Below, piece after piece: positions 1 through 10,503 of a stretch of 64,000 nucleotides of DNA (position 1 is its first letter; each line of letters starts with the position of its first letter). The notes under the pieces were generated by a model that ran no database searches, had not been told where the DNA came from, and saw only the letters and a program-made list of their open reading frames with translations. A program made the translations under genes and the position numbers. Source of the stretch: Calamus simplicifolius (lineage: Eukaryota > Streptophyta > Magnoliopsida > Arecales > Arecaceae); NCBI GenBank assembly GCA_900491605.1, contig UESW01001784.1:223268-287267 (forward strand), given 5' to 3'.

Positions 1-1329
1 GTGCGGATACTAAAGTTTGAAAGAGGCTTCGATCTAATTTAGCATGGCTTTAATTCTTTCATGTATTCTGTAAATAGAGTAATAATTTTACTTCTTTAAA
101 TTTGAGTCATATAATTAAAGTTGGTTTATTTTAATTTGGGTTCTTTAGTCCAAGTAAGGTCAAATTGGTTTGTATTTAGTGAGTTTAGTAGTTGGATTCA
201 AGAAAGGTATGGAATTAGATTCAAGGTAAACAAGTAAGCTTGAAGATTGGATACATTCAACCACTCCAATAAATTAATCCAAGGTGGATGCCATTGCAGC
301 AAGTATTGTTGGATGCCATGTCAACCTCTTGGTGTACACCTCATCAAGCCACATCACCACATGCCACGTCACCAAGGAGAATTCAAATTCAAAGAAGCCA
401 CCTACTTTTTTCTCCTCTTTTTAAGCTTAGTTATAAGTTGTTTCAACCTCCCATCCTTATAGCTAGCTTAGGTTGCAACTTCCCATAAAAAGCTTCATGT
501 AATTTGAAATTTTAAAAGTCCATTAGAGGCTTATAAATACTGCTCCAAGCTCTCTTGTAAAGATAATTTATGATGAATGAAGTTGAGTTTATTTTTTTCC
601 ATTTGTGTTGGCAAATGTTCTTCGAGAGGGAGTGGGTGAGAGGCCCTTAGCTACTGTTTATTTTTTTTATTTGTGTTGGCAAATGTCCTTCGAGAGAGAG
701 TGGGTCAAAGGCCCTTAGCTACTTCAAGAAATTCATCTTCATGCCAAGATTTATTAGCCATTCTTTATTCCATTCTACCATCCCATCCCATCTTTCAAGG
801 TGCAAGAATACTACACAAAGAAGGCCAGCCAAGCTATCTCAAATCCACCAAGCTTCATTTTAATTCAACATTTCCTTCCTCTTCCTTCATTTTATTAATT
901 CTCCACCAAATTTTATGTTCTTAACTAATTTGGTTTGTGTAGGATTCCCAGAAATTCTAGGTTCCAAAGAAGAAGGTCTTCCATGACAAAAAACAGATAC
1001 AATAAGTCCTGCAACTAGAAGAATCTCCTTATCATACAAAAACTTCATCCTTAAGTGTAAACTTTCCAATCTCTGATATATTAATGGCCGGGTACCTCTC
1101 TTTCAATATTTTTTTGATCTAAAATATTAGAGTAACTAAGCCCTAGCTTGTGTAGTTTCATAGCCATAAAGATCCTTTCTCTTTACTATTTTGAAGGATT
1201 TTCATCCAAGTCTAGTTTAACATGCAAATCCCTTAATAAAATTTTTGCTCTTTTACATAAAAATGTAGCCTAGATTCACTTCATTTTTCATTTAGTTATT
1301 ACTATCTCCTCCTAGATTGTGTCATTTCA
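1..1329. other. Unclassified AT-rich segment containing an LTR-like promoter region
   Basis: No coding region is credible here. Positions 531-538 hold a TATA box (TTATAAATA) followed about 50 bases later by a run typical of the U3/R boundary of plant LTRs (tgtaaagataatttatgatgaatgaag). A 68-bp tandem duplication follows immediately (about 587-654 and 655-722, sharing 'tgtgttggcaaatgt' and 'gaggcccttagctact'). No PBS, no matching second LTR and no TSD are visible, so this is at best part of a retrotransposon LTR whose partner lies outside the window. Confidence 0.35.
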
Positions 1330-2029
1330 CTTCATCCCTCTTCAGAAGGCCAGGTGGCTAAGCAGCACGTTGCACAAACAAGCAAGTAGGCTTGATGCAC
1401 GTGGTCCAGGCAGAGCTTGGACGTGGACAGAGTTTGGCCGATGCGCATAGGTGGTGCACACAGCACATGCAGGCGGCATGCATAGGTGCAGTGAGGCATC
1501 AGCGACCGAGACTTTGTGTTTTGAATGAGGTTTGGGTAGGCACATTGAGAGCTCTTTGTAAGGGACAGAGAGGGGTGTTCAGCCAAGGGATAACCTCATT
1601 GTATTCCAAAGTTCTTTAGTGTTAAAGTCTTTGGTTGGGAAGATGTTTCTTCCCATATATCTTTGTGTTTGGAGAACTTGTGTTTGAGCCTTTATTTAGT
1701 GGGTTTAGGCTGGTTAAGGGGACGCTCTTAATGCCATCATCGGTAGACCGAAAGACTTAGTGGACAAAAAGGCTTTGCACGTTGTGAACCCCTGTTTCTT
1801 CCCCCCCCCCCCCCCCCCCCCACGGATCTTCACCATGTGAGGATCCGCCATCGTTGATGGAGGAGGGGAGTGTCGCCCCTTCCTCCGCCATTGTTGATGG
1901 CTTGGCAGGGGGCACTGCAGTCGGTCAAGGAAGGAGGCACCGATGCACCCCCCTTCACACGGGCATAGGGGAGGGGCTAACCCTCCCCTCGCCATGATAT
2001 AAGCACCCCCTCCTTCTCCACGATCACCC
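1330..2029. other. Unclassified segment with a poly-C tract
   Basis: This stretch has mixed base composition and no recognisable protein. A run of about 21 C residues lies at 1801-1821, followed by short repeats of a 'ccatygttgatgg' motif (1848-1900). The open frames here are short, overlap on both strands and match nothing known. The 3' part may be the decayed start of the first Tekay-type LTR, but I cannot align it base for base with the later copies. Confidence 0.4.
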
Positions 2030-3931
2030 GTGTCGGCTAAGGTAAGAGAGAGAGAGAATGAGAGAGAGAGAGGTGGGACCAAGCCAGTTCATGGCTTGGT
2101 TCGGGCCCGGCGGAGCGCCTGTCACCTCGTCGAGCCTGGGCAGCGGCCAGTGGCCCTCACTGGCGGCGAAGCGCCCGTCACCTCGCCGGGCCTGGGCAGC
2201 GGCCAGTGGCCCTCACTGGCGGCGAGCGACCGTCCAATGAGGATCCGATCGGCCATGGTGGCCGACCGTGCCACCGACACAACTCCAAGCCGCAGACAAT
2301 GAGGAAGAGAAAGAGGAAAATAGAGGGAGAAAGAGAGAGAAGGAGAGACGGTCACGGTCGTGGCCGGCTCTAGCCCAGTCGTCGGCGACCGGGCCACCCC
2401 AGGGAGAGGCCGGTGGTGGCCCTGGCGGCCTGCACAGCTCCCCCCTATTTCAGATGAAAGAGGGGAGGCGGGGGGAAGAAGGAGTGGGCCGACTGGGCCA
2501 TCCCACTTTGGGCCTTATTGGGCCAGCTCATGAGCCATTTTGGGGCTGCATTTTGGGCCCTGTATTGGGCCAGAAATGAAGAAATAAAAATATGGCCTGA
2601 TTCGGCGTTTGTTCTAGTTTCTTGGGGTATTTTTATTTCCTCATTCGGACTTACATATTGAGAGATATTCGAGCCCAAAGTTGGGCCAAGGATTAGACTG
2701 GGTAGACATTAGGGGATGCTTTATTTTTTTTAATTTTAGATATTTAATTATGGAAATTAATGATGTTGGTAACCAGATGTCTACATAGCTGATTTATAGT
2801 TTGGGATTAGCATACTAAGGTAAGTAAGCTAATTACCATAATTTCATAAATTATTTAATATATAAATCTTTGAATTTATAGCTTTATGCTTATTTACGAA
2901 ATGAGACAAAATGAAATTTTGTTATTTAATTTGATAAATAGTATCCCGAGTATGCAATTTGGTATCTGTTATAATTATATGTGATTGCTAATATTTTGAA
3001 AAGTAGTGGATTATAAATGTACAAAAATTGAATGATGCGATTATTTTGGCTTTGCAAAATATACTGGTACTATTGATGTATTTTATGCTATGAATGTATA
3101 AACCACTGTATATGTGATATAAGAAGCTTATGCTTATGATAATGTATGATGTGATACATGCAAATATGATGATGATATTGAGATATACTTATATGTGTCG
3201 CCGCGATTCTTATATGATGTGAAATGATGTAAAATGTCAAATGATATGGGACCTACCTCTACAAAGGTAGATATGTGGAGGACACATCTGGAGGATGTGT
3301 TGTGATTGATTATGATATATGGCATAACGCTGGTACAGGACCCTTCCTCTTAGGGACATTAAAGAGTGATACACCAGATGGGTGTTGTAGGGCCATGGAC
3401 ACATAAGGAAACAGTAATTACATAAATACAGTGGTTTGTTTACATTGCATATTTCAGCATTTATTGTATAATTAAGCTTCCAAAATCATTTGAGCTGATG
3501 ACATGCATGTTTTGATAACATGATAAATGTATTTGAAATTGAAAGTTTTATACATGAAAATGTGATTTGATAATATCTTGAAATGATGAAATGATTATAT
3601 TATATTATAGTAGGCTTACTTATTGAGTGTGAGCTCATATAAATCTCATAATATTTTTAGAGCCACAAGACTGAAGAGTAGGATTTGGGGTAGTTGGAGC
3701 TTCTATCATAGGAAATTAAGATCCAATATTTTGTTGTAACCCCATTGATTTATGTATGATGGGCATATAGCCCAAAACTCATAATTATGGCTTGTACTAA
3801 AGTATTTGACTCTGAATGACATAGTGGTATTATCCTTCCTTGAATAAATTAGATTATTATAGGATGCCTTGCATGCCAGGCATGCAACGGGTTGCCACCC
3901 ATGGATCCCATATTGGGTCTGGGGCGTGATA
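2030..3931 (+). repeat. LTR1, diverged Tekay-type LTR, 5' end not resolved
   Basis: The 3' end is clear: a 'gcaacgggttgccaccc' stretch and 'attgggtctggggcgtgata' at 3912-3931 parallel the ends of LTR2 and LTR3. Shared internal landmarks are the GA-rich and GC-rich block at 2040-2440, the 'ggggtatttttatttcc' plus 'gagatattcgagcccaaag' segment at 2620-2690, and 'tatgtgtcgccgcg' near 3195. The canonical start TGTAATACCC is absent, so the 5' boundary is a guess. LTR1 is clearly more diverged than LTR2 is from LTR3 and lacks their 48-bp array. Confidence 0.6.
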
Positions 3932-4937
3932 GCTTTGGTGATTTTAGATGTTATACTATGAGCCTGTGTAATGGATTTAAGAGGTGCTTGGTATTGTTCT
4001 TACCCTTAATGAAATTGCTTATTTATTGATTACCAAGCCAATATTCAAATGAATTTATTTCAATTATCTACGATATAAGGTATAGATTTCCTTCATATTG
4101 AGATGAAGTGAGAGCGACAGTTTGATTACTGAGCTGGTTTAACAAATATGAGAAAGTATCAAGGCAGCTTCATGTAGCTCAGAGTCAATAGAAAGTTATG
4201 TTGATGTTAAAAAGAAAGATTTGAAATTTCAGGTTGAAAATCATTTGAAATTTTACTAACTAATGACGTGAGGAGATTTGTGTTTAGAGGTGAATTAAGT
4301 CCTCAATTTATTGGGCTATTTGAGATTTTAATCAAAATAAAGGAGGTGGCTTATAACTTAGCACTGTCTTCATTTCTTTGGGGTGTTCAATGTGTTTCAT
4401 ATCTTTATGACTAAGAAGGAATATTTCAAACCCCGTTATATGCTAGAACTTGAACCAATTTAGCTTAAGAAAGAATTGACCTATGAATATCATGTTGTGC
4501 ACATTGTGGACCGCAAGGATTAAGTTCTGAGATGATGTAGTATTCCTTATGATATGGAGTTGGGAAGGTTGCATACAGCTTAGCACTGCCCCTAATCTTA
4601 TTTGGTGTTCACAATGTATTCCATGTATCTATGCTGAGGAAAAATGTTTCAGACCCTAGTCATGTTATAGCTTATGAGCCTATTCAATTGAGGAAGGATT
4701 TTTCATATGAGGAACATCCTGTGCGTATCGTGGACCGCAAGGATTAGATTCTAAGGCGGCATACCATCCCGTATGTCAAAGTTTAGTGGAATAATCACTC
4801 TGAGAGGGAGGCTTCTTGGGAGTTGGAGGATGAAATTAAATCGAAGTATCCACAATTAATTATCTATTAAGATTGTTGACTTTTGAGATTTATAGTATAC
4901 CAATTTCGAGGCCAAAATTTTTATAAGGAGGGAAGGA
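3932..4937 (+). pseudogene. Decayed integrase C-terminus and chromodomain-like tail (copy 1)
   Basis: Read across frames, this stretch gives traces of a Tekay/Del polyprotein end: a YQA-IQM-type integrase segment near 4030, 'VAQSQ-KVM' near 4170, a GDHVFLKV/GVRRF-type region near 4240-4290, VHNVFHVS near 4610, EEHPVRIVDRKD near 4710 and WELEDEIKSKYP near 4820-4855. Many stops and frameshifts make it non-functional. It starts abruptly: LTR1 is followed by only about nine leader bases (gctttggtg) before integrase sequence, so the PBS, gag, protease and reverse transcriptase have been lost by an internal deletion. It is nearly identical to 9515-10503, including an internal 225-bp duplication. 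Confidence 0.75.
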
Positions 4938-6806
4938 TGTAATACCCGGTTCTCGGTTCATGTGAACCAGGTACAGGCCTATTACTGTGCAGTGCAACGC
5001 TTCATTTTTAATTGAGCGTTTCGTTGTCCGGTGGAGGTCCGGCCGGCCATGGTGGCCGGCCGTGCCGCCGGCACAGTTCCGTGCCGCGCGGAGGAGTTAG
5101 AGAGAATGAGAGAAATTGAGGGAGGGAGAGAAGGTTTTGCAGCTGGCCGCGGCGGCGACCGGCTCTGGCCCGGCCACCGGCGGCCGGGCCGCCCTCAATT
5201 TGGCCGGCGGCGGCCCCGGCCGCCGGCCATGTCCCCGTCCCCTGTTTGGTGAAACAGGGGATCGGGTGGGATTTGGTTTGAACCGGGCCGGCTGGGCCGG
5301 CCGGTTCAGGCCTTTTGGGCTGTGCAGTGGGCTGACTTTGGGCTGGATTTTGGCCCTGTAACGGGTCAGGATTAGAAAAATAATTATATGGTTAGAATCT
5401 TGGTGAATTCTAGTTTCATGGGGTATTTTTACTTCCCTAATTGGGTGTATATAGTGGGAGATATTCGAGCCCAAAGTAAGGCCCATGAACTAGTCTCGGT
5501 AGAAATTCTAAGGGTCATTTTAATATTCTTTGCTAATCAATTAATTGTGTAAATGATCCTGTAGGTGCTCAGACATCTGACTAGCTTATTTATACCTATT
5601 GGATTGCGTACTGATGTAAGTAAGCCAGTTATCAGTATTTAATAATTAATTTATAAATGTTTAAATTATGAATTGTGATGTGAAGAATTGTCATTGGCTA
5701 AATTGTAAGTGGATGTATGTTATGAATACATGGTTGTTTATGTACTATGATTTCATATGTGGATGCTATGCATGAGAGATACAGCTATTATGACATCGAT
5801 GTGATATATTACATGCAATTATTCAGTAGGTATAATCCACTATTTATGCAATATTGAGTTGTTATTGACATGATGAGTGCATGTGATGTGAGGTACTGTT
5901 ATGTGTCGCCGCGGTTCTCCTTTATCCTGTCATACCACACACACGTCTAGAGGACTTGTTCTGGTGGATTTCGACATGGCGTGACCCTAGTATTTCGACC
6001 CTACTTCAGTAGGGGGGATACTTATTAGTATACTATGGTATTTCGACCCTACTTCAGTAGGGGGGATACTTGTTAGTATACTATGGTATTTCGACCCTTT
6101 CAGTAGGGGGGATACTTGTTGGTACGCTATGGTATTTCGACCCTTTCAGTAGGGGGGATACTTGTTAGTATACTATGGTATTTCGACCCTACTTCAGTAG
6201 GGGGGATACTTGTTAGTATACTATGGTATTTCGACCCTTTCAGTAGGGGGGATACTTGTTGGTACACTATGGTATTTCGACCCTTTCAGTAGGGGGGATG
6301 CCTGTTGGTACATTATTGAGATATTGCAGGGCCGTGGGTCACATTTTTAGTTACCATTGAGAGTATAAACAGTGGGTTTACTTACATTGCATGTTTGAGT
6401 AATTGTGAAATGTTTATGCATGCAGATCATTTATATGCTTATTGATTGCTATGCTATGATTTGACTGTATAACGTGGTTTACTTACTGAGTGTAAGCTCA
6501 CAAAATTCTTACAATGTTTTTATCAGAGCCACGAGGTTGAAGATGGATTGGTGGGGTGATGGATCTTCTATTAAATAAAACAAGACCATTATTTTGTTGT
6601 AGCCCCAATATTACATATGTGTAGGGCTTGATGCCCAGACTTTATTATTGTGGTGTGTGAGGGTATTAGCCCAAAACTTTTATTATTGTAATTGACTTGG
6701 TTTTTATTTATAATGGTACTTAATGTTGAAAAATATGGTGACGCCTTGCGTGCTCGGCACGCGGCGGGTTGTCACCCTAGCCCGATATTGGGTCTGGGGC
6801 ATGACA
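4938..6806 (+). repeat. LTR2 (5' LTR of the downstream element), internally deleted
   Basis: Begins TGTAATACCCGG and ends ATGACA, directly followed by gctttag and the primer binding site. Compared with LTR3 it lacks about 490 bases: it jumps at position 5030 from the 'gtttcgttgtccg' motif straight to 'gtggaggtccggcc', which in LTR3 lie at about 10585-10597 and 11083-11100. Both breakpoints carry CCGG. The LTR contains the seven-unit 48-bp array. The two LTRs are otherwise very similar, apart from a small indel near 6561 / 12620. Confidence 0.85.
5991..6320 (+). repeat. Seven-unit tandem array (44-48 bp) inside LTR2
   Basis: Each unit runs tatttcgaccc-...-gtaggggggatacttgttagtatactatgg. Long units contain the hairpin CCCTAC-ttca-GTAGGG. 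Short units have lost four bases and read ccctttcagtagggg. The order is long-long-short-short-long-short-short. The same order is present in LTR3 (12047-12366), so the array predates the separation of these LTR copies. Confidence 0.9.
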
Positions 6807-6813
6807 GCTTTAG

Positions 6814-6825
6814 TGGTATCAGAGC
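6814..6825 (+). other. Primer binding site for tRNA-iMet (Tekay-type element)
   Basis: TGGTATCAGAGC lies seven bases after the end of LTR2. It is complementary to the 3' end of plant initiator methionine tRNA, the usual primer for chromoviruses and Ty1 elements. It fixes the end of LTR2 and the plus orientation. Confidence 0.92.
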
Positions 6826-7001
6826 ATAGGTTATGACCCTAGGGACAGACATATTGACATGATACGGTTTTGACCCTAGGGACACGGACATATTGACATG
6901 ATAACACGTAGAGAACATATTTTGATGACATTATACTTAGAGACACCTGACACTTTAGTTTATGATGATATTAACCACATTTAATTTAACAGGAAATAGT
7001 T

Positions 7002-7268
7002 ATGGCTCGCCGTACTAGGAGCCAACTGTATGAGGAGGACTCTCTGGCTGGTAATGCTGATCAGCCGGTGGGTCAAGGAACTACTGGAGGTTCGACTCCA
7101 GCCAACCCAGTAGAACTGAGCACCAGCGATTCCAGTCCGAGATGCTTCAAGCTATCTCGGGTATGGCGCAGTCTATGCAGGACATGCAGCATCAGAGTGA
7201 CGCAGCGGAAGCGTGGTGGGCCCATAACCCATAGGACCCAGGTTATGATCTTAGGGACATATGCATAA
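7002..7268 (+). pseudogene. Truncated gag of the Tekay-type element
   Basis: An open frame of 88 codons begins MARRTRSQLYEEDS, the characteristic start of Tekay/Del gag proteins (normally several hundred residues; capsid domain with zinc knuckle). The similarity fades by residue 60, and the frame then reads into AT-rich sequence with no capsid or zinc knuckle. A second, more decayed stretch resembling this gag start lies at about 7425-7545 (ctccctggctggtagccttgatcag and onward), so the gag head appears twice. A leader repeat of about 38 bp ('gaccctagggacag...attgacatgat') is duplicated at 6829-6905, and a further decayed copy lies near 7241. Confidence 0.6.
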
Positions 7269-7269
7269 T

Positions 7270-9440
7270 GACACTCTAGGCAAAATACTTGGATGACATT
7301 GAGATAATTATGACTTTAAAGGAATTTCAGGAAATTATGCTTTGGAAGCTTGAAATTTAAATTTTATCAAGAATTACAAGTTCGATAGGAATTGAGAATG
7401 AACCATCGCAAGCCAATGATATTATGTGGGCTCCCTGGCTGGTAGCCTTGATCAGTGGGGAGGTCAAGGGGCTTCTAGAGGTTTTAGCTCCGTCAAACTT
7501 GTTGGAAATGATTCGTAGCAGTTTCAGACCTTTTAATAATATGGGAGATGAAATTTTTAATTGGATATGCAATAAAAGACTGATAAATATATAGAATATG
7601 ATATAGTAGTTGAAAAGTGCAATTGTTGACTAATATGACTAAGATATCATCATTATGTTCATATTGCAATTGAGTTGATATGTGGATTTGAGTTAGTAAA
7701 TCTAAATTTGAATGTGGATGTATAAAATGAATTTTAATAGTAGAACTTACATTGTTGATATTGTAAGTTTAAGATTATGAGCTAATCTGCTGGTTATATG
7801 GATGATTAATATTGATGATATTTTGGGATTGAAATAGTTAACTACATATTTTTGATCAATTGCAATCGAGTACTTTCTGAATTTGAATCTGGATGGATAA
7901 GTATATATAGTGAATTTTACTAAGAGAACTTCTATTATGGATATTGCATGTTCAAAACTGATTGTTAATTTGCTAGATGTGGAGATGGTTGTTATTGATG
8001 CTAATGAAATAGCTGACAACATATTATATCTTGATGGATCAATTAGGAAGATTATAAAATTTTAAATTCTGAGACAATTACTGTTTAAGTTTTTGGGAGC
8101 AGTAGACTCTATTAATCTTTAGAACTGATTTTAGCTATAAATGACCAAATATTTTGATGGTAGAAAGTGAAAGATTTTAGCAAGAATGAGAATATGATAA
8201 ACTACACTGATAAAGAATTTTATGGGAATTTTCATCTGTTAATAGATTTCTAAATCAAGATATTTGTTCATTAATTTATTGTGCACACTTATTGTGCCTT
8301 TCTTCATAATTCATATGTAGATATTTTTCTCCAAGATGGATAAATTATCAATCAGCCATAGGTGGCATATTTATTGTTAAGAAAATAGAAGGGAGGTGAT
8401 TTTATTTTGACTATTGCTAATTATGGATTATGGTTAAGGGTATATCTATTAGCACTTTCAAGTCATAGAGAGATTACTATAATTTTTAATTATGTCTTTC
8501 GAATGGTAAGTGCATTTTTCTTGATTGACCTTATAAGTCTGGTATCTATCTGAGCTAGATTAGTGAAGTCACTTTGGGATATTTGAAGGGTTTAAATTAG
8601 TTGGTCATGTTATGGCATGGGACATTGCATAATCTATAGATGATTTTGATAATCATTGGTAACGAAATAATCGATTCAAGAATTTGAATCATTTAAATTG
8701 CATTATTTATTGAGGATAAACTGACCTATTTAAAGAGAAATTGATTGGTTATGGTGGTATTATTGATAAATATGAAGGAGATAAATTAATTATACTGATG
8801 ATTAGTGATGACACTATTATTTAAAGAAAATAAATTTTAATTACGATAATTATGAAAGATATCTTAAATGATTGGCATAATGTTCATTGATGTTAGCTTG
8901 AAGTATTCAAGAGTGAAACCAAGTATATTATGATGATTGATATAAGTGTCGTAATGATTAATGGTACATTCAACTATTAAGAGTTGAGAGAGCATTAAAA
9001 GAAAATTATCTTATATCTAATTCACAAGAATTTCGAACTGTCTTATCAAGGAATTGAGAGTACCTGATATGTTGCTAACCTTAAGTATGGAAGACATTAT
9101 ACATGTGGTGGACTCTATGGTATTTATGATGTTTGTGTTGTGAGAAGTTAAGATGGCATGAATGAAATACTTCTTAAGGAATTCAATTTTATTTAGTAGA
9201 AAGATTAAATTAATTCTGAAAGTTGGACATGTCATTTGGGTACTTGGGAATGAAATAAAAGTTTGCTAGTGAGTATCTTTAATGGTACAAAATTTGTGGA
9301 CATTTAATTTCGAGGATGAAATGTTAGCAGGATAAAATGTTAATAATTGTTTTTGGTTTAATGGTAAACTGCGTAAATTGAGTCTGAACCCATTTGTCTC
9401 ACTCCCCTAATTCGATGATGTCTTCATAAAGCTTTGTGGA
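7270..9440. other. AT-rich decayed internal region of the Tekay-type element
   Basis: About 2.2 kb of strongly AT-rich sequence lies where pol should be. No RT or protease motif can be read in any frame. The only landmarks are the second gag-like trace (7425-7545) and 'aatttcgaggatgaaatg' near 9306, a phrase usually found close to the 3' end of gypsy internal regions. It may be an unrelated filler insertion or pol sequence decayed beyond recognition. Confidence 0.45.
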
Positions 9441-9442
9441 TT

Positions 9443-10436
9443 AAGCTGAATTTCTGTCCAGCCTTCCACCCTCAAATAGATGGACAATCTGCATGAACCA
9501 ATTAGATTTTGGATGTTATACTGTGAGCCTGTGTAATGGATTTAAGAGGTGCTTGGTATTGTTCTTACCCTTAATGAAATTGCTTATTTATTGATTACCA
9601 AGCCAATATTCAAATGGATTCATTTCAATTGTCTACGATATAAGGTATAGATTTCCTTCATATTGAGATGAAGTGAGAGCGACAGTTTGATTACTGAGCT
9701 GGTTTAACAAATATGAGAAAGTATCAAGGCAGCTTTATGTAGCTCAGAGTCAATAGAAAGTTATGTTGATGTTAAAAAGAAAGATTTGAAATTTCAGGTT
9801 GAAAATCATTTGGAAATTTTACTAACTAATGACGTGAGGAGATTTGTGTTTAGAGGTGAATTGAGTCCTCAATTTATTGGGCTATTTGAGATTTTAATCA
9901 AAATAAAGGAGGTGGCTTATAACTTAGCACTGTCTTCATTATTCTTTGGGGTGTTCAATGTGTTTATATCTTTATGAGTGAGAAGGAATATTTCAAACCC
10001 CGTTATATGCTAGAACTTGAACCAATTTAGCTTAAGAAAGAATTGACCTATGAATATCATGTTGTGCACATTGTGGACCGCAAGGATTAAGTTCTGAGAT
10101 GATGTAGTATTCCTTATGATATGGAGTTGGGAAGGTTGCATACAGCTTAGCACTGCCCCCAATCTTATTTGGTGTTCACAATGTATTCCATGTATCTATG
10201 CTGAGGAAAAATGTTTCAGACCCCAGTCATGTTATAGCTTATGAGCCTATTCAATTGAGGAAGGATTTTTCATATGAGGAACATCCTGTGCGTATCGTGG
10301 ACCGCAAGGATCAGATTCTAAGGCGGCATACCATCCCATATGTCAAAGTTTAGTGGAATAATCACTCTGAAAGGGAGGCTTCTTGGGAGTTGGAGGATGA
10401 AATTAAATCGAAGTATCCACAATTAATTATCTATTA
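9443..10436 (+). pseudogene. Decayed integrase core end, C-terminus and chromodomain-like tail (copy 2)
   Basis: Starts in the integrase core: KLNF-PAFHPQIDGQS is readable at 9443-9490 (family consensus HPQTDGQSERT, which holds the catalytic Glu). It then continues with DLRGAW, YQANIQM and, in the open stretch 9786-9977, DVRRFVFRGELSPQFIGLFE, matching the GVRRFGVRGKLSPRFIGPFE-type region. The tail holds EEHPVRIVDRKDQILRR and WELEDEIKSKYP, the chromodomain-like end of Tekay/Del integrases. The segment that ends 'LAL-P--FGVHNVF...' is present twice in tandem (about 9920-10140 and 10145-10370). Several stops are present, including one right after the catalytic region. Confidence 0.75.
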
Positions 10437-10490
10437 AGATTGTTGACTTTTGAGATTTATAGTATACCAATTTCGAGGCCGAAATTTTAT

Positions 10491-10503
10491 AAGGAGGGGA
10501 GGA
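10491..10503 (+). other. Polypurine tract before LTR3
   Basis: The purine run aaggaggggagga abuts the TG of LTR3. The equivalent tract aaggagggaagga abuts LTR2 at 4925-4937. Its position confirms the plus orientation and the LTR start. Confidence 0.85.

Noticed and set aside
1714..2579. Several overlapping frames on both strands (60-122 codons)
   Set aside because: Low-complexity GC-rich and GA-rich sequence of the first LTR; no domain and no agreement between copies.
5991..6320. Regular 48-bp repeats resembling a CRISPR array
   Set aside because: Units are contiguous without unique spacers and lie inside plant LTRs in two copies.
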